Shown here piece by piece: positions 26,685-34,593 of a stretch of DNA of 64,000 nt. The notes below the pieces were generated by a model. It did no database searches. It saw only the letters and a program-made list of their open reading frames with translations, and had not been told where the DNA came from. The DNA is from Odoribacter laneus YIT 12061 (GTDB lineage: Bacteria > Bacteroidota > Bacteroidia > Bacteroidales > Marinifilaceae). The stretch's first letter is position 1, and each line of letters begins with the position of its first letter. Made by a program: the position numbers and the translations under genes. The DNA is taken from NCBI RefSeq assembly GCF_000243215.1, contig NZ_JH594596.1, positions 2,812,392 to 2,876,391 on the forward strand, given 5' to 3'.

Positions 26685-27383
26685 TTAAATCCGCAATCCC
26701 CCTTCTACATTTGCCAAACCTTCTTTTAAATAACCATCCATAATATTTACGATACGAGTCCCATACTTTGCATTCTGCTCCGAATGGGTTACCTGAATAA
26801 TAGTCATTCCTTCCTCTTGATTCAGCTTTTTCAATAACTCCATAATTTGCCTTCCCTGTTCTGAATGTAAATTACCTGTCGGTTCATCTGCTAATAATAA
26901 CTTCGGCCTAGCAACAATCGCACGGGCAATACCAACCAATTGCTGTTGCCCACCAGACAACTGTTCCGGGAATAAATCCTGTTTTGCCACAATATTAAAG
27001 CGATCCAGTATATCGGCCACAATGGCCTTCCTTTCCTTCCCTTTTACCCCTTTATAGACTAAAGGCATCTCTATATTCTCATATACATTCATGTCTTCCA
27101 ACAGATGGTAAGCCTGGAATATAAAACCGATATAATTCCGATGACATAAATTCTTATCTTTTTCCGTCATCTTATGTACCGGATTTCCCATAAAATAGTA
27201 TTCTCCCTCGGAAGGTTCATCCAACATACCAATAATATTTAATAAAGTAGATTTACCTGCTCCACTGGGTCCCATAATACTTACAAATTCCCCCTCCTTT
27301 ACAGTAAAATTGACATTTTTCAATATAAAGGTACGCTGGAAACGAGATTTATAATACTTATCTACATTTTTTAGTTCAATCAT
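26685..27383 (-). CDS. ABC transporter ATP-binding protein, LolD/MacB type
   Basis: This 232-residue nucleotide-binding subunit is the only one in the window, serving up to eight permeases. Walker A is GPSGAGKST (residues 38-46), the Q-loop glutamine is at 91, the signature LSGGQ is at 143-147, Walker B is KLLLADE (162-168) and the H-loop is H201. Two positions differ from the usual LolD/MacB pattern: the signature helix reads LSGGQQQLVGIARA, with Leu where Arg is common, and the D-loop reads GNLHSE, with His in place of the usual Asp at about residue 174. These may be subfamily traits. It is the first gene of the unit, 31 bp behind a sigma-54-like box. Confidence 0.93.
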   Translation of the reverse strand: MIELKNVDKYYKSRFQRTFILKNVNFTVKEGEFVSIMGPSGAGKSTLLNIIGMLDEPSEGEYYFMGNPVHKMTEKDKNLCHRNYIGFIFQAYHLLEDMNVYENIEMPLVYKGVKGKERKAIVADILDRFNIVAKQDLFPEQLSGGQQQLVGIARAIVARPKLLLADEPTGNLHSEQGRQIMELLKKLNQEEGMTIIQVTHSEQNAKYGTRIVNIMDGYLKEGLANVEGGLRI

Positions 27384-27413
27384 AACTGTGGTATTTAATT
27401 TTTTCTAAAAATT

Positions 27414-27429
27414 TACAAAACCCATGCCA
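27414..27429 (-). promoter_or_regulatory. Sigma-54-like -24/-12 box for the ATPase-permease operon
   Basis: The minus-strand 16-mer is TGGCATGGGTTTTGTA. TGGCA matches the start of the -24 element, the gap is five bases, and the -12 reads TTGTA, one mismatch from TTGCA. It is the best match of the four boxes in the window. It lies 31 bp before the ATG at 27383 and 55 bp from the proximal palindrome. Confidence 0.65.
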
Positions 27430-27483
27430 TATCCAATAAATAATTCATTATCAATCCTCTAAAATTTATCATTCCTCAGAAAA

Positions 27484-27521
27484 TGTCTAAAAATTAGACA
27501 ATCTTGTCTAACTATTAGACA
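27484..27521. promoter_or_regulatory. Tandem perfect palindromic activator sites
   Basis: Site 1 (27484-27500) is TGTCTAAAAATTAGACA and site 2 (27505-27521) is TGTCTAACTATTAGACA. Both have perfect TGTC/GACA half-sites; in fact TGTCTAA/TTAGACA is symmetric over seven bases on each side in site 1. They start 21 bp apart. This is the clearest copy of the module and defines the motif used for the others. Confidence 0.75.
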
Positions 27522-27777
27522 AACACCTGCAAATCGGTTCTCCTCTGTTTGTCTACCAAGAATAAAATAAATGTCAATATTCTTTACAATTTCCAAAACT
27601 TGTAATTTAAATTTTCAGTTTCCAATTTTTATTAGTTACTTTAGAATGCAGAAAAAAGAAAAATATATCCTAATTCTTTAAAGTGGATAAAAAATAATCA
27701 TTTATAAACCTGTCAGAAATTCAAGTTTATCTTTTTGAAAGAAACTGAAGTTCTGCACTTTTAAAATTAATCCAATT

Positions 27778-29076
27778 ATGGAAACACAGGCAGCCAGAGA
27801 ACTAATCGACTTTATTAATGAAAGTCCCACTAATTTTCATGCTATTCTGAATCTCAAGAAACATCTTTTAGAAAACGGGTTCAAACAGTTGTTTTCCGGT
27901 GAAAGCTGGAATATAGAAAGAGGAGAAAAGTATTTTGTCACTAAAAATCATTCCTCACTTTTTGCTTTTATTCCCGGCAGCGGCGACATTGCCGAAAACG
28001 GATTTAAATTTATCTGTGCCCACAGTGACTCTCCCACCTTCCGGATCAAACCTCACGCAGAAATGCTCGTAGAAGGGAAATACCTCAAACTGAATACGGA
28101 AGTATACGGAGGACCTATTTTATACACCTGGTTCGACCGCCCTCTCTCTATGGCAGGCCGGGTGATGCTTAAAAGTGAGAATCCTTTAAAACCCATTACT
28201 CAATTTGTCAATTTCAAACGTCCTCTGCTGACAATCCCTCATCTGGCAATCCACTTTAACCGGGCTGTAAACGATCAAGGCAATCCGTTAAGTAAGCAAA
28301 AAGATATGTTGCCGGTATTGGGCATGGTAAACGAGCATTTTGAAAAAGACAATTATTTACTGAAGCTGATTGCTGCCGAAATGCAAATCCAACCGGAGGA
28401 AATCCTCGATTTCGACCTGACCCTTTACAATTTTGAAAAAGGTTGCCTGACAGGAGTAAATCAAGAATTTATTTCTTGCGGAAAACTGGATGATCTGGCA
28501 ATGGTGCATGCCGGCATGAAAGCTCTGCTGGATTCTAAAGAATGCCGGAAAACAAAAGTATTGGCTATATTCGACAACGAAGAAGTCGGAAGCGGCACTA
28601 AACAAGGCGCCGGTTCTCCTGTATTGAGGACCATCATCGAACGTATTGTATTCAATCTGGGAGGAGGTCCGGAAGATTTATACCGGGCTATCCATAATTC
28701 TTTTATGATTTCCGCCGATATGGCTCATGCTTTACATCCAAATTATGCTGAAAAACACGATCCGACCAATCATCCGCTTATGAACGAAGGACCGGTAATC
28801 AAAATCAATGCAAATCAGAAATACGTCACAGACGGAGATTCTGCAGCTGTTTTCCAAACAATCTGTCGCCTGGCAGGTGTACCTTATCAAACATTCGTCA
28901 ACCAATCGGATATGGCAGGAGGTTCCACCCTCGGCAACATCTTACTCTCTCAAATGGAAATGCGGGGAGTAGATATCGGTAACCCGATGTGGGCTATGCA
29001 TTCTGTACGGGAAACAGGAGGTACGCTGGATCATCATTATATCATCCAAGCCTTTACCACTTTCTATAATATCTGA
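27778..29076 (+). CDS. apeB: M18 family aminopeptidase (aspartyl aminopeptidase type)
   Basis: This 432-residue cytosolic zinc aminopeptidase removes N-terminal, usually acidic, residues from peptides. Metal-binding and catalytic signatures of M18 are present: AHSDSPTFRIKP (H82 and D84), DNEEVGSGTKQGAG near residue 266, and a DMAHALHPNY segment followed by KHDPTNHP. The length matches the family. It starts at an ATG after an AT-rich leader. It stands alone, divergent from the ABC operon, and is followed by a foldback repeat. The gene symbol follows usage for bacterial M18 enzymes. Confidence 0.9.
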   Translation: METQAARELIDFINESPTNFHAILNLKKHLLENGFKQLFSGESWNIERGEKYFVTKNHSSLFAFIPGSGDIAENGFKFICAHSDSPTFRIKPHAEMLVEGKYLKLNTEVYGGPILYTWFDRPLSMAGRVMLKSENPLKPITQFVNFKRPLLTIPHLAIHFNRAVNDQGNPLSKQKDMLPVLGMVNEHFEKDNYLLKLIAAEMQIQPEEILDFDLTLYNFEKGCLTGVNQEFISCGKLDDLAMVHAGMKALLDSKECRKTKVLAIFDNEEVGSGTKQGAGSPVLRTIIERIVFNLGGGPEDLYRAIHNSFMISADMAHALHPNYAEKHDPTNHPLMNEGPVIKINANQKYVTDGDSAAVFQTICRLAGVPYQTFVNQSDMAGGSTLGNILLSQMEMRGVDIGNPMWAMHSVRETGGTLDHHYIIQAFTTFYNI

Positions 29077-29110
29077 GGTAAATAAAAAGGGTAAGTGAAA
29101 CCAATTTAAA

Positions 29111-29228
29111 GGTTTAAGTGTTTAAGTGTTTAAATAAAAAAGCTTTTTATTGTACGAGAGTTTTTTGAAAGGAAGAGGAACAGAAAAATGTTCTTGATTC
29201 CTCTTTTAAACACTTGAACATTTAAACT
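29111..29228. repeat. Imperfect foldback element, 118 bp
   Basis: The left arm (29111-29134) begins GGTTTAAGTG. The right arm (29205-29228) is its reverse complement at 21 of 24 positions. An inner stem pairs AAGAGGAA (29173-29180) with TTCCTCTT (29198-29205). The arms consist of repeats of GTTTAAGT. It lies between the aminopeptidase and the NUDIX gene. It could act as a terminator-like structure or be a small non-autonomous repeat. Confidence 0.6.
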
Positions 29229-29256
29229 TTCTTTTTCATCAAATTTGTCTATCGCC

Positions 29257-29934
29257 ATGGCTCGAATAAAAACAGCTTTGTATTCTACTCTACCCGGCCA
29301 AAAGGTTCAAAACAGAATGGCTCCCCGTCCTAAAATTATAGAAGGTTTCGAAGGTATACATTCAGGGCCTCCGATTAAAAGCGCCGTTCTGATATTGATT
29401 ATGCCGGATAATAACGAATTGGCTATTCCTTTTATCCAACGCACAAACCGGGGAAGATACCATGCCGGACAAATAGCCCTACCCGGCGGGAAAATGGAAC
29501 TTTGCGATAAAGACGCGATAGAAACAGCATTACGGGAGTGCGAAGAAGAGATCGGAGTTTCCTCCAAAGAAATTTCAATTCTGGGAACTTTAAGCGAACT
29601 GTATATTCCCCTGAGTAATTACAATATTACTCCCATTGTAGGTACTGTACTTCAAAAACCGGCATTTACCCTCTCTCCAAACGAAGTAGAAAAAGTTATT
29701 TCTATCCCTTTGAGCGTATTGTTTAATCCGGATCACAAATCTACCTCCTCTTTTTCCCGGCACGATCATAAAATCATAGCTCCCGGATATCGGATAGGCG
29801 AATACTTCATCTGGGGAGCAACGGCTATGATCATCTATGAGATGGAGCAAATTATGAAAGATAATACCCGACATATCGAGATCACAAAAAACCAAAAAGA
29901 ATTTTATCAGAATCCTCCTGCATTTCCCCAATAA
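29257..29934 (+). CDS. NUDIX hydrolase, CoA pyrophosphatase (NudL-like)
   Basis: This 225-residue NUDIX enzyme hydrolyses a nucleoside-diphosphate-linked substrate. The CoA pyrophosphatase subgroup is suggested by the segment PFIQRTNRGRYHAGQIALPG just before the NUDIX box, analogous to the LRxHxGQIAFPGG motif of that group. The NUDIX box itself ends RECEEEIGV (about residues 77-99). I use the ATG at 29257; an in-frame TTG four codons upstream is possible. It is convergent with the metallo-beta-lactamase gene, with only 24 bp between the stops. Confidence 0.82.
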   Translation: MARIKTALYSTLPGQKVQNRMAPRPKIIEGFEGIHSGPPIKSAVLILIMPDNNELAIPFIQRTNRGRYHAGQIALPGGKMELCDKDAIETALRECEEEIGVSSKEISILGTLSELYIPLSNYNITPIVGTVLQKPAFTLSPNEVEKVISIPLSVLFNPDHKSTSSFSRHDHKIIAPGYRIGEYFIWGATAMIIYEMEQIMKDNTRHIEITKNQKEFYQNPPAFPQ

Positions 29935-29958
29935 GTAAATAGCTTTTTTCTAAAATAT

Positions 29959-30684
29959 TTATTGCAGCTGCCGGATTCTTACGTCTATCGAAGGCTCATC
30001 TTTCAATTGTTGCTGTAGTTCACGAATAGGGGTTTCCCCATAATGGTAAGGATATAAAATCCGCGGTTTAATCCATTTTGCCGCTCTGACAGCCTGAGGA
30101 ACGGTCATCGTATAAGGCTGATTAACAGGCAAAAAAGCAATATCAATATTTTTCAAATCCTGCATTTCCGGAATATCTTCCGTATCTCCTGCAATGTAAA
30201 TGCGTGTTCCTCCCAAAGTGAGAATATATCCATTATCCCGTCCCCGAGGATGAAATTTATCCCGTCCCGGAGTCGTATTATAAGCCGGTACAGCTTCTAA
30301 AAACAGGTAAGGGGTCAATTGCTCCCGGTCTCCATTTTTCATCACCCTGCCTTTCTGTAATTGCTGATAAGAGGAAGGGTTACTGACCAATATCGTTCCT
30401 TCCTTTTCAGCAGCGGCAATAGCTTTCGGATCCAGATGATCGTAATGTTCATGCGTAATTAAAATAATATCCGCTTTCGGGAACTTCGTATAATCGGCAT
30501 ATGCTGAAATCGGATCTACCTGAATAACATGTCCGTCATATAAAAACATCAGACTCGCGTGCTTGATAAACGTTATTTCCAGTTTTTTCCCCTCTTTTGT
30601 AGTAAAAGTATCGGTCTCGAAGGAATTCGCCTTAGTGGTCATCGTACTTAGTAAACAACACATCATTATTATTCCATTTTTCAT
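29959..30684 (-). CDS. Exported metallo-beta-lactamase-fold hydrolase (UlaG-like)
   Basis: This 241-residue protein has an N-terminal signal sequence (MKNGIIMMCCLLSTMTTKANS). The metal-binding motif THEHYDHLD lies near residues 75-84. Further His/Asp ligands are suggested by the AGDTED segment and the C-terminal YPYHYGETP. The compact form with INFERRED beta-lactamase-fold topology resembles UlaG-type or UPF0173 hydrolases rather than true beta-lactamases. The exact substrate is unknown. The signal peptide suggests a periplasmic location. Confidence 0.8.
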   Translation of the reverse strand: MKNGIIMMCCLLSTMTTKANSFETDTFTTKEGKKLEITFIKHASLMFLYDGHVIQVDPISAYADYTKFPKADIILITHEHYDHLDPKAIAAAEKEGTILVSNPSSYQQLQKGRVMKNGDREQLTPYLFLEAVPAYNTTPGRDKFHPRGRDNGYILTLGGTRIYIAGDTEDIPEMQDLKNIDIAFLPVNQPYTMTVPQAVRAAKWIKPRILYPYHYGETPIRELQQQLKDEPSIDVRIRQLQ

Positions 30685-30993
30685 CGGTCATTTTTTTATT
30701 GTCTAAAGATACAAAAACGAAAGAATAACCGGATAACAAAAAACGAAATATTTTACGATCCATCTGGTGCAAAAGTTCTTTTACCGGCCCCATTCCTTTC
30801 CCAGAAAGTGTATGAACCAAACGAACGTTCTGAATTGATCCCTTCCACATTCAAGAGTTCGGAGGCCTGAACTCTTTTTGACCTATAAGCTTATGCAAAG
30901 ACCTATCGAAAAGTAAAAGACAAAACGAAAAAATGCTGTTCTTACTTTTCAAACTTTTCCATTATCTTTACAAAAAGTTTAAGACTTAAAAAT
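30685..30993. other. Intergenic region, 309 bp
   Basis: No gene is recognisable. It holds the terminator-like hairpin at 30853-30879 and, near the right end, TATCTTTA (30963-30970), a one-mismatch -7 element for the small HMA-like gene. Confidence 0.45.
30853..30879 (+). terminator. Terminator-like hairpin without an obvious upstream gene
   Basis: AAGAGTTC (30853-30860) pairs with GAACTCTT (30869-30876) around GGAGGCCT, followed by TTT on the plus strand. The orientation suits plus-strand transcription, yet no plus-strand gene precedes it within 900 bp. Confidence 0.5.
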
Positions 30994-31203
30994 ATGGAAA
31001 CGCGTAAATTTAAAACAACAGCCAAATGTCAAGGCTGTGTGGCTAAAATCAAACCTTTTTTAAATCAAATTATTTCAGAAGATCAATGGGCTTTTGATCT
31101 TTCGGGAACAGATAAAATATTGACCGTACAAAGTGATTGTCCGGAGGAAAAAATTATTCAAGCCTTACAAAAAGCAGGATTTAAAGCTGAAATACTGAAA
31201 TAA
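30994..31203 (+). CDS. Small heavy-metal-associated (HMA-like) domain protein
   Basis: This 69-residue protein has the size and layout of a free-standing HMA (Atx1/CopZ-like) domain. The metal-loop motif is KCQGCVAKI, with the CxxC cysteines at residues 12 and 15. The beta-alpha-beta-beta-alpha-beta pattern ends in EEKIIQALQKAGFKAEIL, the usual last helix and strand. It could be a copper chaperone or a metal sensor. The usual Met two residues before the first Cys is absent. No metal transporter is adjacent. A weak -7 element (TATCTTTA) lies 24 bp upstream. Confidence 0.7.
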   Translation: METRKFKTTAKCQGCVAKIKPFLNQIISEDQWAFDLSGTDKILTVQSDCPEEKIIQALQKAGFKAEILK

Positions 31204-31341
31204 ATAACCTAAAAGGAAGCTGTCGTTCACTTTTTTAACCCAAAGGCGAATGCTGCTATGCCGGAGGAGAGGGAATTATATTTTTAAAACATCTCTCCTT
31301 AAAATTAATTCTTCATTTTTGTATCCCTAACTTCAAAATAG

Positions 31342-32109
31342 ATGAAAATTATTACTTATAATGTCAACGGGCTCAGAAGTGCTCTTTCCAAAGGTTTTAC
31401 AGATTGGCTCACCAACGAACAACCGGATATTGTCTGTCTTCAGGAAACAAAAGCCCAGCCGGATCAGATTCCGACTTTGGAATTCGAAATGTTAGGATAT
31501 CACTCTTATTTTTTCTCTGCCAAGAAAAAAGGCTATAGCGGAGTCGCCATCCTTACAAAAAATATTCCGGATCGGGTCATCAGCGGAATGGGAATGCCTC
31601 AATACGATGACGAAGGTCGCTTTTTAAGAGCAGATTACGGAGAACTGTCTGTCGTAAGTGTTTATCATCCTTCTGGAACTTCCGGAGAAGAAAGACAAGC
31701 TTTCAAAATGAAATGGCTGGAAGATTTTCAAAACTACGTACTGGAATTAATACAAACCCGGCCTCAATTAGTGCTTTGCGGAGATTATAATATCTGTCAT
31801 CGTCCCATAGATATTCACGATCCGGTCCGTAATGCCCACAATAGCGGTTTCTTACCGGAAGAACGGGAATGGATGAGTCGCTTTCTGGAAAGCGGTTTTA
31901 TCGATACTTTCCGCTACTTTCATCAAGAAGAACCTCATCATTACACCTGGTGGAGCTTTCGGGCAAATGCCCGGGCAAACAACAAAGGATGGCGTATCGA
32001 TTATTGCATGGCAAGTCCGGCAGTACGCCCTTTGTTAAAAGATGCCTCTATTTTACCTCAGATCAAACATTCCGATCATTGTCCGGCCGTACTGGAATTA
32101 AATTGCTGA
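31342..32109 (+). CDS. xth: Exodeoxyribonuclease III (AP endonuclease family)
   Basis: This 255-residue enzyme of the exonuclease/endonuclease/phosphatase fold acts in base-excision repair: it cleaves at abasic sites and trims 3' ends. Motifs are NVNGLRSA (residues 7-14), LQETKAQ (about 33-39, metal-binding Glu), CGDYNICH (about 147-154) and the catalytic SDHCP near the C-terminus. The length matches exoA/xth enzymes. It stands alone, 138 bp after the HMA-like gene. Confidence 0.92.
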   Translation: MKIITYNVNGLRSALSKGFTDWLTNEQPDIVCLQETKAQPDQIPTLEFEMLGYHSYFFSAKKKGYSGVAILTKNIPDRVISGMGMPQYDDEGRFLRADYGELSVVSVYHPSGTSGEERQAFKMKWLEDFQNYVLELIQTRPQLVLCGDYNICHRPIDIHDPVRNAHNSGFLPEEREWMSRFLESGFIDTFRYFHQEEPHHYTWWSFRANARANNKGWRIDYCMASPAVRPLLKDASILPQIKHSDHCPAVLELNC

Positions 32110-32199
32110 ATGACATTTGAAAAGAGGTGTTTGATAAACCTTTTCTACAACGGTATTGTCAAATGTAGAGTACAAAACTATTATTTACAAACAAATCGT

Positions 32200-32207
32200 T
32201 ATTTTTG
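32200..32207 (+). promoter_or_regulatory. TAnnTTTG -7 element before yicC
   Basis: TATTTTTG matches the Bacteroidetes -7 consensus and lies 24 bp before the ATG at 32231. No clear TTTG is present at -33. Confidence 0.45.
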
Positions 32208-32230
32208 CAGCAAAATAAATACGACATATT

Positions 32231-33109
32231 ATGATAAAATCCATGACCGGTTTCGGAAAAATGACAATAGAAACCGGAAATAAAAAAATCGTCATCGAAG
32301 TCAAAAGTTTAAATTCCAAACAACTCGATATTAATCTCCGGATCCCCAATCTTTATAAAGAAAAAGAAATGGAAATCCGCAATCTTATTAAAAATTGGCT
32401 GGAAAGAGGTAAAATTGACGTCTGTATTTATTTTGACAATTCCGAAACGGAAAAAGCAGTGAGCATTAATTCGCTTGTCGTGGAACAATATTTCAAACAA
32501 ATGCTGGAGGTTGCAAATACGTTAGGAGTTCAAATCAACAATAACGAACTGTTACAAACGATCATGCGTTTTCCGGATACACTCAAACAACCTTCAGAAG
32601 AATTAGATGAAGCAGAATGGCTGCAACTAAAAGCCGGGACGGAAAAAGCACTGGAAATGACAGATTTATTCCGCAAACGGGAAGGGGAAGTTTTAATAAA
32701 AGATATTTTACACCGCATTGATTTGATAAAGGCTTACGCAGCAGAAGTACCTCAATACGAAGGAAAACGTATCGAAGGAGTAAGACAGCGGTTGCAGGAG
32801 AAAATGAAAGAATGGCAGGAAATTCAGAATATCGACCAGAACCGGATGGAGCAAGAAATTATCTATTATTTGGAAAAGCTGGACATCACAGAAGAAAAAG
32901 TACGTTTAGCCAATCATTGCCAGTATTTCATAGAAACAGTAGAAAAAGAAGAAGCCCCAGGACGTAAATTGGGATTTATCGCTCAGGAAATCGGCAGGGA
33001 AATTAATACAATGGGATCGAAAGCCAACGATCACGATATCCAGAAACTGGTAGTACATATGAAAGACGAATTGGAAAAAATCAAAGAACAAAGTTTAAAC
33101 ATTTTATAA
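32231..33109 (+). CDS. yicC: YicC family protein (putative endoribonuclease)
   Basis: This 292-residue protein matches YicC/YloC over its whole length: it starts MIKSMTGFGK, a family hallmark, and has the C-terminal DUF1732 region ending ETVEKEEAPGRKLGFI, EIGREINTMGSKAND and VHMKDELEKIKEQ. The E. coli homologue is reported to cleave RNA. It is followed by gmk 55 bp later, the classic yicC-gmk pairing. Cytosolic. Confidence 0.92.
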   Translation: MIKSMTGFGKMTIETGNKKIVIEVKSLNSKQLDINLRIPNLYKEKEMEIRNLIKNWLERGKIDVCIYFDNSETEKAVSINSLVVEQYFKQMLEVANTLGVQINNNELLQTIMRFPDTLKQPSEELDEAEWLQLKAGTEKALEMTDLFRKREGEVLIKDILHRIDLIKAYAAEVPQYEGKRIEGVRQRLQEKMKEWQEIQNIDQNRMEQEIIYYLEKLDITEEKVRLANHCQYFIETVEKEEAPGRKLGFIAQEIGREINTMGSKANDHDIQKLVVHMKDELEKIKEQSLNIL

Positions 33110-33164
33110 TACAAACACCGGAATAGCAGGCCTAAAAATTTGACATATTTCAATAAACATCGAA

Positions 33165-33731
33165 ATGACAGGAAAAGTAATCATTTTTTCAGCTCCGAGC
33201 GGAGCAGGTAAAAGTACAATTGTCAATTATCTTTTAAGTAAAAATTTAGGATTAGAATTTTCTATTTCGGCCACCTGCCGACCTCCCAGAGGAAAGGAAC
33301 AACACGGAAAAGAGTATTATTTTTTTACCCAGGACGATTTCAAAAAAAAGATCGCAGCCCATGAATTTTTAGAATGGGAAGAGGTATACCCGGGCTGTTT
33401 TTACGGTACCTTACAAAAAGAAGTAGAACGAATCTGGGCAAAAGGACAGGCAGTTTTATTCGACGTAGATGTAAAGGGTGGAGTAAATATTAAAAAGAAA
33501 TTCGGGGACCAAGCACTTTCTATATTTATACAAGCACCTTCTATCGATATACTGAAAAAACGACTTATCTCCCGAGCCACAGATAGTCCCGAAAAAATCG
33601 AGGAACGAATAGCCAAAGCGGAATATGAAATGTCCTTTGCCAGTCAATTCGACACGATTATTGTCAACGACAATTTAGAAACGGCACAAAAAGAGGCAGA
33701 ACAAAAAGTCAAAGCGTTTTTAGCCCGGTAA
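33165..33731 (+). CDS. gmk: Guanylate kinase
   Basis: This 188-residue enzyme phosphorylates GMP to GDP with ATP. The P-loop SAPSGAGKST is at residues 9-18. The GMP-binding segment includes RPPRGKEQHGKEYYF and FLEWEEV, and the lid and Arg region is LISRATDSPEKIEERI. The length is typical. It is probably cotranscribed with yicC. Its end is 12 bp from the convergent TRIC gene. Confidence 0.95.
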   Translation: MTGKVIIFSAPSGAGKSTIVNYLLSKNLGLEFSISATCRPPRGKEQHGKEYYFFTQDDFKKKIAAHEFLEWEEVYPGCFYGTLQKEVERIWAKGQAVLFDVDVKGGVNIKKKFGDQALSIFIQAPSIDILKKRLISRATDSPEKIEERIAKAEYEMSFASQFDTIIVNDNLETAQKEAEQKVKAFLAR

Positions 33732-33743
33732 CCGTAATTTTTT

Positions 33744-34352
33744 CTATAATCCCTTTAAAACGGGTAAACTGATATGATATTTCACAGCCAACAGTCGGGC
33801 TAAAATTACCCCTATGGCGGAGATTAACTGTGTCAAAGCTGCCGGCAATCCCAGCCACATGCAAATGTAAAACACCAAACCTCCCCATACACAAGCTAAA
33901 GCATAGATCTCTTTCCGGAAAATCAAAGGAACCTCATTAATAAAGACATCCCGGATCACTCCTCCGGCAGCTCCGGTTGTCATTCCCATAATAATAGCCA
34001 CCCAAAAAGCAAAACCACAAGTCAGACTTTTCTCTATTCCGACCACAGCAAATAACCCCAAGCCGATAGCGTCAAAAATAAAAAACGTATTATTCAAACG
34101 AATGACATATTTCCCAAAAACAATCACAAACACCAAAGCTAAACCCGTCACAATCATATAGGCAGGTTGAGTCATCCAAAAGGGAGTGACTCCTAATAAA
34201 ATATCCCGGATCGTTCCTCCTCCGATTGCCGTAGCTAATCCCACCACATAAGCACCAAACCAATCAAATTGTTTCGCCGAAGCCAATCGGATACCGCTAA
34301 TGGCAAAAGCAAAAGTTCCGATATAATCAATAATGGTAATAAAATCTATCAT
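33744..34352 (-). CDS. TRIC-type cation channel (UPF0126) membrane protein
   Basis: This 202-residue inner-membrane protein has seven predicted TMs built from two related halves. The duplicated Gly-rich motifs are GGGTIRDILLG (first half) and AAGGVIRDVFINEVPLIF (second half), the signature of UPF0126. Prokaryotic members form trimeric potassium-permeable TRIC channels. It lies on the opposite strand between gmk and nadD, interrupting the plus-strand cluster. Confidence 0.9.
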   Translation of the reverse strand: MIDFITIIDYIGTFAFAISGIRLASAKQFDWFGAYVVGLATAIGGGTIRDILLGVTPFWMTQPAYMIVTGLALVFVIVFGKYVIRLNNTFFIFDAIGLGLFAVVGIEKSLTCGFAFWVAIIMGMTTGAAGGVIRDVFINEVPLIFRKEIYALACVWGGLVFYICMWLGLPAALTQLISAIGVILARLLAVKYHISLPVLKGL

Positions 34353-34593
34353 AGGTACTATTTTGAACTACAAATAAAAGATACTCGTTTAAACATTTTT
34401 CTCTCCTCCATTGCAGTACTTTCTTTCTCTTTTTATTTTTAGCGGACGCAAAAGTAATAATAAAATTATATATTTGAAATGCTATATAAAACCGGATTTT
34501 TACCGCTATTCATAGCTTTCGATTTTTTGCTTCTTTTCTTAAGGGAAAGAAGCAAAAGGAAAGAGAAAACTCAGTTTATTTTACAGACGACAT

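Larger units (their letters stand above)
27384..27777. other. Divergent intergenic region, 394 bp
   Basis: It separates the minus-strand ABC operon from the plus-strand aminopeptidase. The left half holds the sigma-54-like box and tandem palindromes described separately. In the right half I see only AT-rich sequence; TACTTTAG near 27640 is a weak -7 candidate for the aminopeptidase. Confidence 0.5.
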
